DNA of 9,630 nt, taken from NCBI GenBank assembly GCA_002898975.1, contig BEID01000022.1:1-9630 (forward strand), written 5' to 3'. A program made the position numbers and the translations under genes. The DNA is from a bacterium HR27. Lineage in GTDB: Bacteria > Chloroflexota > Chloroflexia > Thermomicrobiales > Thermomicrobiaceae. This document shows positions 1 through 6,105 of the stretch, one piece after another. The notes beneath the pieces are model-generated. The model did not search any database. It was not told the origin of the DNA and saw only the letters and a list, made by a program, of their open reading frames with translations. How positions within the stretch are numbered: the first letter of the stretch is position 1; every line of letters starts with the position of its first letter.

Positions 1-30
1 TGTCAACCGATTGCGGAACACCGTATCCAT
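1..30 (-). CDS. Start of an unidentified minus-strand gene, cut by the left edge
   Basis: An ATG at 28-30 on the minus strand opens ten codons (MDTVFRNRLT) that run off the window. It is preceded by a strong Shine-Dalgarno stretch, GGGAGGAG (minus strand, about 38-45), about seven bases from the ATG. A second ATG at 35-37 directly abuts that site and is too close to be the likely start. The gene lies about 100 bases downstream of the IclR regulator on the same strand with no clear hairpin between, so the two may be co-transcribed. Ten residues do not allow identification. Confidence 0.45.
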   Translation of the reverse strand, partial: MDTVFRNRLT

Positions 31-132
31 GTGCCATCTCCTCCCGTCGAGACCATCCAACTTCTCACCGGATCATCCGATCGCTCGACAACCGTCTAGG
101 CGAGAGTGTTCTGCTGGCGACCACCTCCTTCG

Positions 133-975
133 CTAGCGCTCGGTCACCGCGCTGCGCTCTCGATGCCAGGGTGGGAGTTCTGGCTCACGCGAGTCAGGAT
201 ACGGAACGCGGTAGCCGAGCCGTTCCGAGAGTTCGCGCGCTCCCTCCTGCACCAGCCGCGAAAGTTCGCGGAAGCGCTCCGGCGTATCGCGCACCACCGG
301 GAACGAGATGCTCATCGCCGCGACCATCCGGCCTCGATGGTCGTAGATCGGCGCGGCGACACAGCGCACGTCCGGGTTCGACTCGCAGTTGTCCCAGGCG
401 ATCCCGCGCGCTCGTGTCCGAGCGAGCTCCGCCCGCAACGCTTCGATCGTGCGGATACTGTTGGGCGTCATCCCCGGCAGCTCGTGCACCCCGGCGAACC
501 GCTCGGCCAACTCCTCCTCGCTCAAGCCCGAGAGCAACATCTTCCCGACCGCCGTGCAGTGCGCGGGAAGCCGCCGTCCGATCGCGGAAACCAGCCGCAG
601 CGCATTCGTGCTGTCCACTTTGGCGATGTAGAAGGCCTCGCGCCCCTCCAGCACCGCGATGTGCACCGTCTCGTCGCACTGCGCCGCAATCTTGCGCGCG
701 ACGATCTGCCCCTCGCGCGCCAGGTCGAGACCAGCGGCATAGGCGTTACCAAGCTCGAAGACGCGCGCGTCCAACGCGAAGCGGTGCGGGTTCGCTTCCA
801 GCGGCCGCAGATAGCGGCGCGCGACCAGCGTGGCGACCAGCTCGTGGGCGGTACTGCGCGGGAGCCCGAGCGCCCGGGCAATCTCCGGAACGGACAGCGA
901 CTCCGGCTGCGGTGACCGCAAGAAGAGTTCGAGGATATCCAGTGCACGTTCGACGGCTGGTACGCGTCTTGGCAT
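133..975 (-). CDS. IclR-family transcriptional regulator
   Basis: This is a 280-residue protein with the full IclR architecture: an N-terminal winged helix-turn-helix (about residues 5-65, with LSVPEIARALGLPRSTAHEL as helix-turn-helix) and a C-terminal effector-binding domain (about 80-260). The two family signatures of that domain are visible: LPAHCTAVGKMLLSG and VRCVAAPIYDHRGRMVAAMS. Length is normal for the family apart from a slightly long polar C-terminal tail. IclR proteins are ligand-responsive dimers that usually control a neighbouring catabolic or transport operon and their own gene. Here the gene is divergent from the glutamine synthetase-like/dehydrogenase/permease operon, which is the obvious target by position. 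The ATG at 973-975 was chosen because the conserved N-terminal AVERALDIL motif follows within six residues. Its ribosome binding site is weak (GGA eight bases upstream). A good promoter lies upstream at 1031-1059. The effector is unknown. Confidence 0.93.
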   Translation of the reverse strand: MPRRVPAVERALDILELFLRSPQPESLSVPEIARALGLPRSTAHELVATLVARRYLRPLEANPHRFALDARVFELGNAYAAGLDLAREGQIVARKIAAQCDETVHIAVLEGREAFYIAKVDSTNALRLVSAIGRRLPAHCTAVGKMLLSGLSEEELAERFAGVHELPGMTPNSIRTIEALRAELARTRARGIAWDNCESNPDVRCVAAPIYDHRGRMVAAMSISFPVVRDTPERFRELSRLVQEGARELSERLGYRVPYPDSREPELPPWHRERSAVTER

Positions 976-993
976 CTTATATGTCCGGTATAT

Positions 994-1011
994 CAGACGC
1001 TATTCGGTCTG
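994..1011. promoter_or_regulatory. Possible second operator: CAGAC-N8-GTCTG inverted repeat in the iclR leader
   Basis: An 18-base inverted repeat with 5-base arms (CAGAC at 994-998, GTCTG at 1007-1011) lies between the predicted iclR transcription start and its ATG. IclR-type regulators bind short inverted repeats, so a site here could act as a roadblock for autoregulation. Arms of five bases are short enough to arise by chance. Confidence 0.25.
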
Positions 1012-1016
1012 TCGTC

Positions 1017-1034
1017 CACTGTCTGGGCACAGTG
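1017..1034. promoter_or_regulatory. Candidate IclR operator overlapping the iclR -10 box
   Basis: CACTGT-CTGGGC-ACAGTG is an 18-base inverted repeat with perfect 6-base arms (1017-1022 and 1029-1034). It overlaps the -10 hexamer (1031-1036) and the expected start point of the iclR promoter, the position expected of an autorepression site. The symmetry and position are seen directly. Binding by this IclR protein is inference. Confidence 0.4.
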
Positions 1035-1059
1035 TAGTCCCCTCGCCACCGCATGTCAA
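1031..1059 (-). promoter_or_regulatory. Sigma70-type promoter for the iclR gene
   Basis: On the minus strand TTGACA (1059-1054, a perfect -35) is followed after exactly 17 bases by TACACT (1036-1031, four of six matches to TATAAT). Transcription would start near 1024 and give a leader of about 48 bases before the ATG at 975. Two inverted repeats lie over and just after the start point. Confidence 0.65.
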
Positions 1060-1060
1060 C

Positions 1061-1264
1061 ACGATATCCCGCGACAAGCTTGTCACCGGGGCGAGAGGAG
1101 GGTCTCGTTCCCTGGTATTCCCAGATCGTGGCCGATCGCTCCAACGCGATCCCGGTCACGATATACGCCTGGCCGGGCGCTCGACGGCGAGTCGGCGCAG
1201 CTCGCACTGGCGTACCCGCTAACACCCGGGCAAGGCCGAGCCCTGCGCTGCAGCGACATGCATC
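1061..1264. other. Spacer between divergent promoters, no clear gene; holds palindromes and a hairpin
   Basis: About 200 bases separate the iclR promoter from the operon promoter. A perfect 12-base palindrome, GACAAGCTTGTC, sits at 1073-1084. A hairpin with CGAGA/TCTCG arms spans 1092-1107. A longer imperfect hairpin spans 1125-1162: arms of 6+3+5 pairs (one G-U), a two-base bulge and an eight-base loop. A plus-strand frame from 1053 to 1268 is open and reads somewhat protein-like around 1089-1180, but it has no ribosome binding site and I recognise nothing in it. Best described as regulatory spacer, possibly with a gene remnant. Confidence 0.35.
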
Positions 1265-1293
1265 TTGACAGCCATTTCCCCACTCGCTATTGT
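1265..1293 (+). promoter_or_regulatory. Sigma70-type promoter for the amine-ligase/dehydrogenase/permease operon
   Basis: TTGACA (1265-1270, a perfect -35) is followed after exactly 17 bases by TATTGT (1288-1293, four of six matches to TATAAT). The start point would be near 1300, leaving an unusually long leader of about 225 bases before the first start codon at 1526. It faces away from the iclR promoter. Confidence 0.6.
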
Positions 1294-1299
1294 GGACTC

Positions 1300-1525
1300 T
1301 GGCACGATCAGCGCGGACGAGGTTCGCATCCGGCATCGCATTTTCCGGAGCTGGGATCAGGAACGGTCGCTCGAGAAAGGGGACTCGTGGTGCGGTGGGG
1401 CCGCCTCCCGCACAGCGTGTCATCGCTCGTTTCTTGGCCGATCAGCGCCAGCCGCCCCCCGCCGGCACACCGCCAGGCTGGAACTCCGGAAGCTGTGTGC
1501 GAGCAACGAGAGGGGAAGCACTGCC
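1300..1525 (+). other. Long untranslated leader of the operon with one stable hairpin
   Basis: If transcription begins near 1300, about 225 bases of leader precede the ligase gene. The leader contains a hairpin at 1390-1413: six perfect pairs (GTGCGG/CCGCAC), one mismatch, three more pairs and a GCCG loop. A short pyrimidine run (TTTCTT, about 1430-1435) lies some 15 bases beyond it, too far for a standard terminator. I match it to no known riboswitch class. The ligase frame stays open back to 1265, but the strong ribosome binding site and conserved domain place the start at 1526. Confidence 0.3.
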
Positions 1526-2911
1526 ATGAGCGACCGAACGACGGGTCTTCTGAGTCTCGCCGACCTGGAACGCGCAGTTCGAGCTGGAGAGATCGACACC
1601 GTCGTGAATGCCCTCTGCGACATGCAAGGACGTCTCATGGGGAAACGCGTCCGGGCCGATTTCTTCCTCGAGCATGTCCGCGAGCACGGTACCCATTTCT
1701 GCACCTACCTCCTGGGCACCGATATGGAAATGACCACACCGGCCGGCTATCGGCTCATGAACTGGCAGACCGGCTACGGTGACTGGGTGGCCCGTCCCGA
1801 CTTCACCACCCTCCGCCGCATCCCGTGGTTGGAAGGAACAGCGCTCGTCCTGGCTGATGCAGTGGACGAGGAGACCGGTGAACTGATCCCGGTCGCTCCG
1901 CGAACGATCCTCCGTCGCCAGGTCGAGCGCGCGGCAGCGATGGGTTTTCGCGTCATGATGGCGAGCGAGCTCGAGTTCTATCTCCTCAAGGACTCTTACG
2001 ACGAGGCGTACGAGAAAGAGTACCGCGGCCTGCGCCCCTACGGCTGGTACAACGAGGACTATCACCTCTTCCAGGGGACGAAGGCGGAACCGATCTACCG
2101 GCAGATCCGCAACCTGCTGACCGCTGCCGGGATCCCGATCGAGTTCTCGAAGGGGGAGGCCGCTGCTGGCCAGCACGAGATCAACATCCACTACGCCGAG
2201 GCACTCGAGTCAGCCGACCGCGCGGTCTTGTTCAAGCACGGAGTCAAGGAGATCGCCTATCTCAACGGTGTCTCGGTCACCTTCATGGCCAAGCCGCACC
2301 ACACGTGGACGGGTTCCAGCTCCCACATCCACCTGAGCATCTGGGACTCTGCCGGAGAGCGAAACCTCTTCTACGACCCGGACGGCCAGCCGTACCACAT
2401 GAGCCGCTTGATGCAGCACGCCCTGGCTGGCCTCATCGCTCACGCGCGGGAACTCTCGCTCCTCGTCGCCTCGAACGTCAACTCCTATAAGCGCTACGCT
2501 GTTGCGAGCTGGGCACCAGTGAACGCCGTCTGGGGCCGCGACAACCGCACCTGCGGCTTCCGCATCGTCGGCCACGGGCAGTCGCTGCGCATCGAGAACC
2601 GGATCCCTGGAGCTGACGCCAACCCGTACCTGGCCTACGCAGCGATGATCGCTGCCGCCCTCGACGGAATCGAGCGCGAACTCCCACTTCCGCCAGAGTA
2701 TCGCGGCAATGCGTACGAGGCCCGCGACGTCGTCCGCGTACCGCGAACGCTCGCCGAAGCTATGGTGGAATTCGACCGCTCAGCCTTCGCTCGCCAGGTC
2801 TTCGGCGACCTCGTCGTCGAGCACTACGTCAATATGGCGCGCGTCGAGCAGGAAGCGTTCGACGCCGTGGTGACCGATTGGGAACTGTACCGCTATTTCG
2901 AACGAGGATGA
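1526..2911 (+). CDS. Glutamine synthetase-like ligase, probably a gamma-glutamyl amide (amine) synthetase
   Basis: This 461-residue protein belongs to the type I glutamine synthetase superfamily, ATP-dependent ligases joining glutamate to ammonia or an amine. Visible active-site elements in order are SELEF (147-151, metal-binding Glu148 and Glu150), EAAAGQHE (211-218), KPHHTWTGSSSHIH (256-269, His267 in the metal-ligand position), SYKRY (320-324) and RIENRIPGADANPY (355-368). The NLYDLPP adenylylation-site motif of proteobacterial GlnA is replaced by ELPLPPEYRGNAYE, and the C-terminal VTDWELYRYF ending resembles PuuA/IpuC/GlnA4-type enzymes that make gamma-glutamyl amides of polyamines, isopropylamine or ethanolamine. 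The start at ATG 1526 has AGGGGA about ten bases upstream. An upstream in-frame extension to 1265 lacks a site and conservation. It heads a tight operon with a dehydrogenase and an amine-type permease, favouring amine catabolism over nitrogen assimilation. True glutamine synthesis cannot be excluded, and the substrate is unknown. Confidence 0.9.
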   Translation: MSDRTTGLLSLADLERAVRAGEIDTVVNALCDMQGRLMGKRVRADFFLEHVREHGTHFCTYLLGTDMEMTTPAGYRLMNWQTGYGDWVARPDFTTLRRIPWLEGTALVLADAVDEETGELIPVAPRTILRRQVERAAAMGFRVMMASELEFYLLKDSYDEAYEKEYRGLRPYGWYNEDYHLFQGTKAEPIYRQIRNLLTAAGIPIEFSKGEAAAGQHEINIHYAEALESADRAVLFKHGVKEIAYLNGVSVTFMAKPHHTWTGSSSHIHLSIWDSAGERNLFYDPDGQPYHMSRLMQHALAGLIAHARELSLLVASNVNSYKRYAVASWAPVNAVWGRDNRTCGFRIVGHGQSLRIENRIPGADANPYLAYAAMIAAALDGIERELPLPPEYRGNAYEARDVVRVPRTLAEAMVEFDRSAFARQVFGDLVVEHYVNMARVEQEAFDAVVTDWELYRYFERG

Positions 2912-2923
2912 GGGAGGGAGACG

Positions 2924-3706
2924 ATGGGGAGCCGACTTGCAGGCAAGGTCTGCATCATTACCGGAGCTGGATCGGGGATCGGCAGGGAATCGGCCCTGCT
3001 CTTCGCCCAGGAAGGGGCGAAAGTCGTCGTAGCCGATGTGAACGAGGCTGGTGGACAGGAGACGGTGCGGCTCATCCGCGAGGCCGGTGGTGAGGCACTG
3101 TTCGTCCGCACCGACGTCACGAAGGCTGCCGAGGTCGAAGCCCTGGTGCGTGCCGCCGAAGAGACGTACGGCAAGCTCGACGTCATGTTCAACAACTCTG
3201 GCATCTTCCCCGACGAGGACGGTTCGGTCGTGGACACTCCGGAGGACGTGTGGGATCGCGTCATGGCAGTCAACCTCAAGGGGGTCTTCCTCGGCTGTAA
3301 GTACGCGATTCCCGCCATGTTGCGCGCCGGTGGAGGCTCGATCATCAACACGGCCAGCTTCGTCGCCCTCATGGGCGCTGCAGTACCACAGATCGCCTAC
3401 ACGGCGAGCAAAGGCGGGGTACTCGCGATGACGCGGGAAATCGCCATCGAGTTCGCGCGCAAGAACATCCGGGCGAACGCGCTCTGCCCGGGCCCAGTCG
3501 ACACACCGCTGCTCCGCTCGATCCTCTCCGACCCAGCGAAGCGCCAGCGTCGCCTCGTTCACATCCCGATGGGGCGCTTCGCGCAGGCACGGGAGGTTGC
3601 GCAGGCGGCGCTCTTTCTGGCATCGGACGAGTCGTCCTACGTGACCGCAACAGCGTTTCTGGTCGATGGTGGCATCACTGCCGCCTATATCACGCCGGAA
3701 AGTTAG
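2924..3706 (+). CDS. Short-chain dehydrogenase/reductase (SDR), NAD type
   Basis: This is a 260-residue classical SDR with a Rossmann fold. The nucleotide-binding motif TGAGSGIG is at residues 13-20. Asp38 at the end of the second strand indicates preference for NAD over NADP. The structural motif NNSG (90-93) replaces the usual NNAG. The catalytic tetrad is Asn117, Ser145, Tyr159 and Lys163 (YTASK). The C-terminal YVTATAFLVDGGITAAY is typical. The gene starts 12 bases after the ligase stop, behind GGGAGGGAG, and must be co-transcribed. Such enzymes oxidise secondary or primary alcohols, or reduce ketones. Automatic annotation often calls them 3-oxoacyl-ACP reductases, which the context does not support. 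Placed between an amine ligase and an amine-type permease, a plausible job is oxidising the hydroxyl of an amino alcohol or of its gamma-glutamyl conjugate. That role is inference. Confidence 0.93.
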   Translation: MGSRLAGKVCIITGAGSGIGRESALLFAQEGAKVVVADVNEAGGQETVRLIREAGGEALFVRTDVTKAAEVEALVRAAEETYGKLDVMFNNSGIFPDEDGSVVDTPEDVWDRVMAVNLKGVFLGCKYAIPAMLRAGGGSIINTASFVALMGAAVPQIAYTASKGGVLAMTREIAIEFARKNIRANALCPGPVDTPLLRSILSDPAKRQRRLVHIPMGRFAQAREVAQAALFLASDESSYVTATAFLVDGGITAAYITPES

Positions 3707-3733
3707 TACTCGAGAGCGAGAGGAGCAGGCGCG

Positions 3734-5410
3734 ATGAGCAAGGAGAAGCAGCGTCAGGAGCTGATCAGGCAGGACATCCATGACCTGCACCGGCTCGGCT
3801 ACGCCCAGCAGCTGTTCCGCGAGATGGGCGGGTTCTCCAACTTCGCCATCTCGTTCACCATCATCTCCATCCTGACCGGCGCCATCCTGTTGTACGGATA
3901 TGGGCTCAAGTTCGCTGGCCCGATTGTCAATACGCTGGGCTGGCCGCTGGTCTCCCTCTTCACTATGGCGGTGGCAGCCTCCATGGCCGAGATCGCCTCG
4001 GCGTACCCGACGGCCGGTGGACTCTACTTCTGGTCGTTTCGTCTCGGTGGCCGCGGCTGGGCCTGGGTCACTGCCTGGCTCAATATGATCGGCCAGGTCA
4101 CCATCACAGCGGGCATCAACATCGCGGCCGCAATCTATATCATCGGTGCAGTCACCCGGATCTTCGGCATTCCGGAAGACGCCTCGGTTCCGCTCTTCGG
4201 ATCGACGACCAACTGGGATTTCCAGGTTTTCGTCATGGTCCTCATCATGATCCCACAGATCCTGATCAATGTTTTCGGCATTCGATTGACGCGCTTGCTC
4301 GGAGACTTCAGCGTCTACTGGCATATCATCGGTGGCGCCCTGATCGTCCTGTTCCTCGTGTTTCTCGGAACCCACCACAACAGCTTCGGTTTCCTTTTCC
4401 GATTCGAGAACGTCGTCAATCCCCTCGACGCGGTTTCAGCCGATCTCGGCAAAGGCCAGCCCGAGCCTGCGCTGGTGGTTGGCAACTGGACCTTCCCGTC
4501 GCCGCTCTTCAATCTCCTGCCTGCCCTCAAAGACCTGTATGCCAGCGCACCGTTCTGGCTCGTCTTCTTGCTCGCCCTTCTGCAAGCCCAGTGGACCTTC
4601 ACCGGGTACGACGCCTCGGCCCACGTCGCCGAAGAGACCGTGATGGCACGCCTCAACTCGGCCTGGGGCATCTTCCTTTCGGTCACCGTCTCAGCAGTCG
4701 TCGGTTGGATCCTGCTCACTGCCGTTACCTGGAGCATTCCGAACGGCGACATCGCCGCGACAGCCGCTGACCCGTACCCGGTCCTCTACGTCGCGTACCA
4801 GAACTTGCCGGCCGTCCTCGGTCACGTTATCGCCATCATCATCGCTGTCGCGATGTGGCTGTGTGGACTCGCCTCGATCACGTCCATGTCGCGGATGTGG
4901 TGGGCCTTCGCACGCGACGGCGGCATGCCCGCATCGTCGCTCATCGCGCGCGTCCATCGGCACTACCGGACACCGGTGTGGTCGATCCTCATCACCTGCT
5001 CCCTGGCCGTCGTGCTTACCCTCTACTCGGCAGCCTATTTCGTCGTCACGTCGATCTCGACGATCGCCCTCTACCTCGCCTATGTGACACCGACTTTCCT
5101 CAACTTGCGCAACAAGATCACTGGCCACGGCGAACATACGAGCCGCGAGAACGCACCGTGGAACCTCGGTCGGTTCGGTCCGATCGTGAATGCACTCGCC
5201 CTCGCCTGGGTCGCTTTGATCACGATCATCTTCGTTCTCCCGCCCAACGAACTCGTCCTGTGGACGAGTATCGCCATGGGTCTCCTCCTGGTGCTCTACT
5301 GGGTCGGTTACGCACGGACTCGCTTTACCGGTCCCACGCCGGCTGACGAGGAGGAGCTCCGACGCATCGAGCGCGAGTTCCTCGGCGAGCTCGCCCCGGC
5401 CGACTCGTAG
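3734..5410 (+). CDS. APC-superfamily permease, amino acid/choline transporter (ACT) branch
   Basis: This is a 558-residue membrane protein with about 12 hydrophobic segments, the first near 33-57 and the last near 505-527. The N-terminal cytoplasmic segment HDLHRLGYAQQLFREMGGFS leading into FAISFTIISILTG is the hallmark of the ACT group, which holds yeast UGA4 (GABA) and HNM1 (choline) and many bacterial amine and amino acid permeases. Other family marks are AEIASAYPTAGGLYFW (85-100), WTFTGYDASAHVAEET (287-302) and FARDGGMP (392-399). The polar loop at about 213-270 is longer than most others in the protein. It begins 27 bases after the dehydrogenase stop, behind GAGAGGAGC, as the last gene of the operon, and a 17-bp hairpin follows. 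It most likely imports the substrate of the ligase, for example an amine, amino alcohol or amino acid. The exact substrate cannot be read from sequence. Confidence 0.92.
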   Translation: MSKEKQRQELIRQDIHDLHRLGYAQQLFREMGGFSNFAISFTIISILTGAILLYGYGLKFAGPIVNTLGWPLVSLFTMAVAASMAEIASAYPTAGGLYFWSFRLGGRGWAWVTAWLNMIGQVTITAGINIAAAIYIIGAVTRIFGIPEDASVPLFGSTTNWDFQVFVMVLIMIPQILINVFGIRLTRLLGDFSVYWHIIGGALIVLFLVFLGTHHNSFGFLFRFENVVNPLDAVSADLGKGQPEPALVVGNWTFPSPLFNLLPALKDLYASAPFWLVFLLALLQAQWTFTGYDASAHVAEETVMARLNSAWGIFLSVTVSAVVGWILLTAVTWSIPNGDIAATAADPYPVLYVAYQNLPAVLGHVIAIIIAVAMWLCGLASITSMSRMWWAFARDGGMPASSLIARVHRHYRTPVWSILITCSLAVVLTLYSAAYFVVTSISTIALYLAYVTPTFLNLRNKITGHGEHTSRENAPWNLGRFGPIVNALALAWVALITIIFVLPPNELVLWTSIAMGLLLVLYWVGYARTRFTGPTPADEEELRRIEREFLGELAPADS

Positions 5411-5435
5411 TCGTGCCCCACGGGATACGAATCCG

Positions 5436-5472
5436 CCTAGGAGCGTGCGGCGGTTCGCCGCACGCTCCTAGG
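5436..5472. terminator. 17-bp perfect hairpin ending the operon
   Basis: A perfect inverted repeat of 17 base pairs closes a three-base GTT loop (arms 5436-5452 and 5456-5472, beginning CCTAGGAGCGTGCGG). It sits 25 bases after the permease stop. There is no T run on either side, so it is not a textbook intrinsic terminator. It may still terminate or protect the 3' end of the operon mRNA, as U-less hairpins do in some high-GC bacteria. Confidence 0.7.
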
Positions 5473-5533
5473 ACAGAGGCCCTGCCGAATTTCGTTCAGA
5501 AGCGGGTCGGCGCGACGGCCTCCGGTCACTCCC

Positions 5534-5562
5534 TTGCCGCCGACGTATTGACCGCGTATCCT
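5534..5562 (+). promoter_or_regulatory. Possible promoter for the 91-residue protein gene
   Basis: TTGCCG (5534-5539) and TATCCT (5557-5562) are separated by 17 bases, with four of six matches in each box. The start point would fall at about 5569, immediately before the Shine-Dalgarno AGGAGG, leaving almost no leader. This makes it plausible but not firm. Confidence 0.3.
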
Positions 5563-5583
5563 CGCGAATCAGGAGGAAGAGGC

Positions 5584-5859
5584 GTGTCGACGCTGGCCCA
5601 GCGTTTGCTCCAGACACTCAAGAAGCACCGCTTCCAACCCGTGACGCTGCAGGGTGACGGCTTTATCCTCGAGGTCGTGCCGTACCACGGCAAGATCGAG
5701 GCGGGATTCACGCTCTGGCGTCTCGAGAGCGGCGAGCTGGTTCCCGTCGCCAGTGGCCATACCGAGAACGGCCATCTGCTGACTCCTGAGGGTTTCGCGC
5801 TCCATCTGCCTCCCGAGATCGAACGCACTATGCTCACGCTCCTCGCGCGCAAGCGGTGA
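5584..5859 (+). CDS. Small hypothetical protein, 91 residues
   Basis: The GTG at 5584 is preceded by a perfect AGGAGG (5571-5576) with a seven-base gap, which decides the start; the same frame is open back to 5413 but has no site there and would include the hairpin. The protein starts with a basic amphipathic helix-like stretch (LAQRLLQTLKKHRFQP). A middle part rich in beta-strand-like segments follows (LQGDGFILEVVPYHG, EAGFTLWRLESGELVPVASG), and it ends with a helix-like tail (PPEIERTMLTLLARKR). No signal peptide, membrane segment, metal-binding cysteines or known motif is visible. It is probably a small soluble cytoplasmic protein. I do not recognise the family. It stands between two transcription units, after the operon hairpin and before a separate promoter for the protease gene. 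Confidence 0.7.
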   Translation: MSTLAQRLLQTLKKHRFQPVTLQGDGFILEVVPYHGKIEAGFTLWRLESGELVPVASGHTENGHLLTPEGFALHLPPEIERTMLTLLARKR

Positions 5860-5962
5860 GCTCCTCGACCAGCCGCCGGTAGTTCCGGATCAGCGACACA
5901 CCTGGTGGAGGTCACCTGCCCTGGCACCTGCGCCCGACGAGCTGGCTCGCTACCGCTCGCAA

Positions 5963-5982
5963 CCGGAAGGCCTCGCCTCCGG
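5963..5982. terminator. Weak hairpin after the small protein gene
   Basis: CCGG-A-AGGC-CTC-GCCT-CCGG forms eight base pairs with one bulged A and a CTC loop, about 100 bases after the stop of the 91-residue gene and upstream of the protease promoter. The following bases (ATCGTGTT) are only weakly T-rich. It could terminate the upstream transcript, but the distance and lack of a T run make this uncertain. Confidence 0.3.
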
Positions 5983-6036
5983 ATCGTGTTCGCGTGGCTC
6001 TGGCCGGCTTCCGCTCTCGGCTTGACACAGATCCTC

Positions 6037-6064
6037 TTGCAACCGGAGGACTGGGTTCTACAAT
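6037..6064 (+). promoter_or_regulatory. Promoter of the PrsW-family protease gene
   Basis: TACAAT (6059-6064, five of six matches to TATAAT) has TTGCAA (6037-6042) 16 bases upstream as its -35 partner. A perfect TTGACA at 6022-6027 is 31 bases from this -10, too far to pair with it, and may be coincidental. The start point would be near 6071, giving a leader of about 35 bases. Confidence 0.55.
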
Positions 6065-6105
6065 GCTGAGGACCTGACGAACCGCACTATCGAGAGGAGC
6101 GCACC

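Noticed and set aside
106..1037. Plus-strand frames of up to 288 residues opposite the IclR gene
   Set aside because: They are Arg/Pro/Ala-rich shadows of a clear IclR protein on the other strand.
1085..1165. tRNA-like fold near the hairpins in the divergent spacer
   Set aside because: No T-loop GTTCRA-type sequence, acceptor pairing or proper anticodon arm could be found.
1265..1525. N-terminal extension of the ligase to residue count 548
   Set aside because: No ribosome binding site or conserved sequence there, and the promoter -35 overlaps the proposed start. The ATG at 1526 has a good site and fits the family length.
2780..4378. Long minus-strand open frame (532 residues) antisense to the ligase, dehydrogenase and permease genes
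   Set aside because: Asp/Glu/Arg-rich composition typical of the antisense of high-GC genes. It covers three well-supported genes and has no recognisable domain.
5413..5583. N-terminal extension of the 91-residue protein to 148 residues
   Set aside because: It would translate the 17-bp hairpin, and no ribosome binding site precedes it. AGGAGG at 5571 marks the GTG at 5584.
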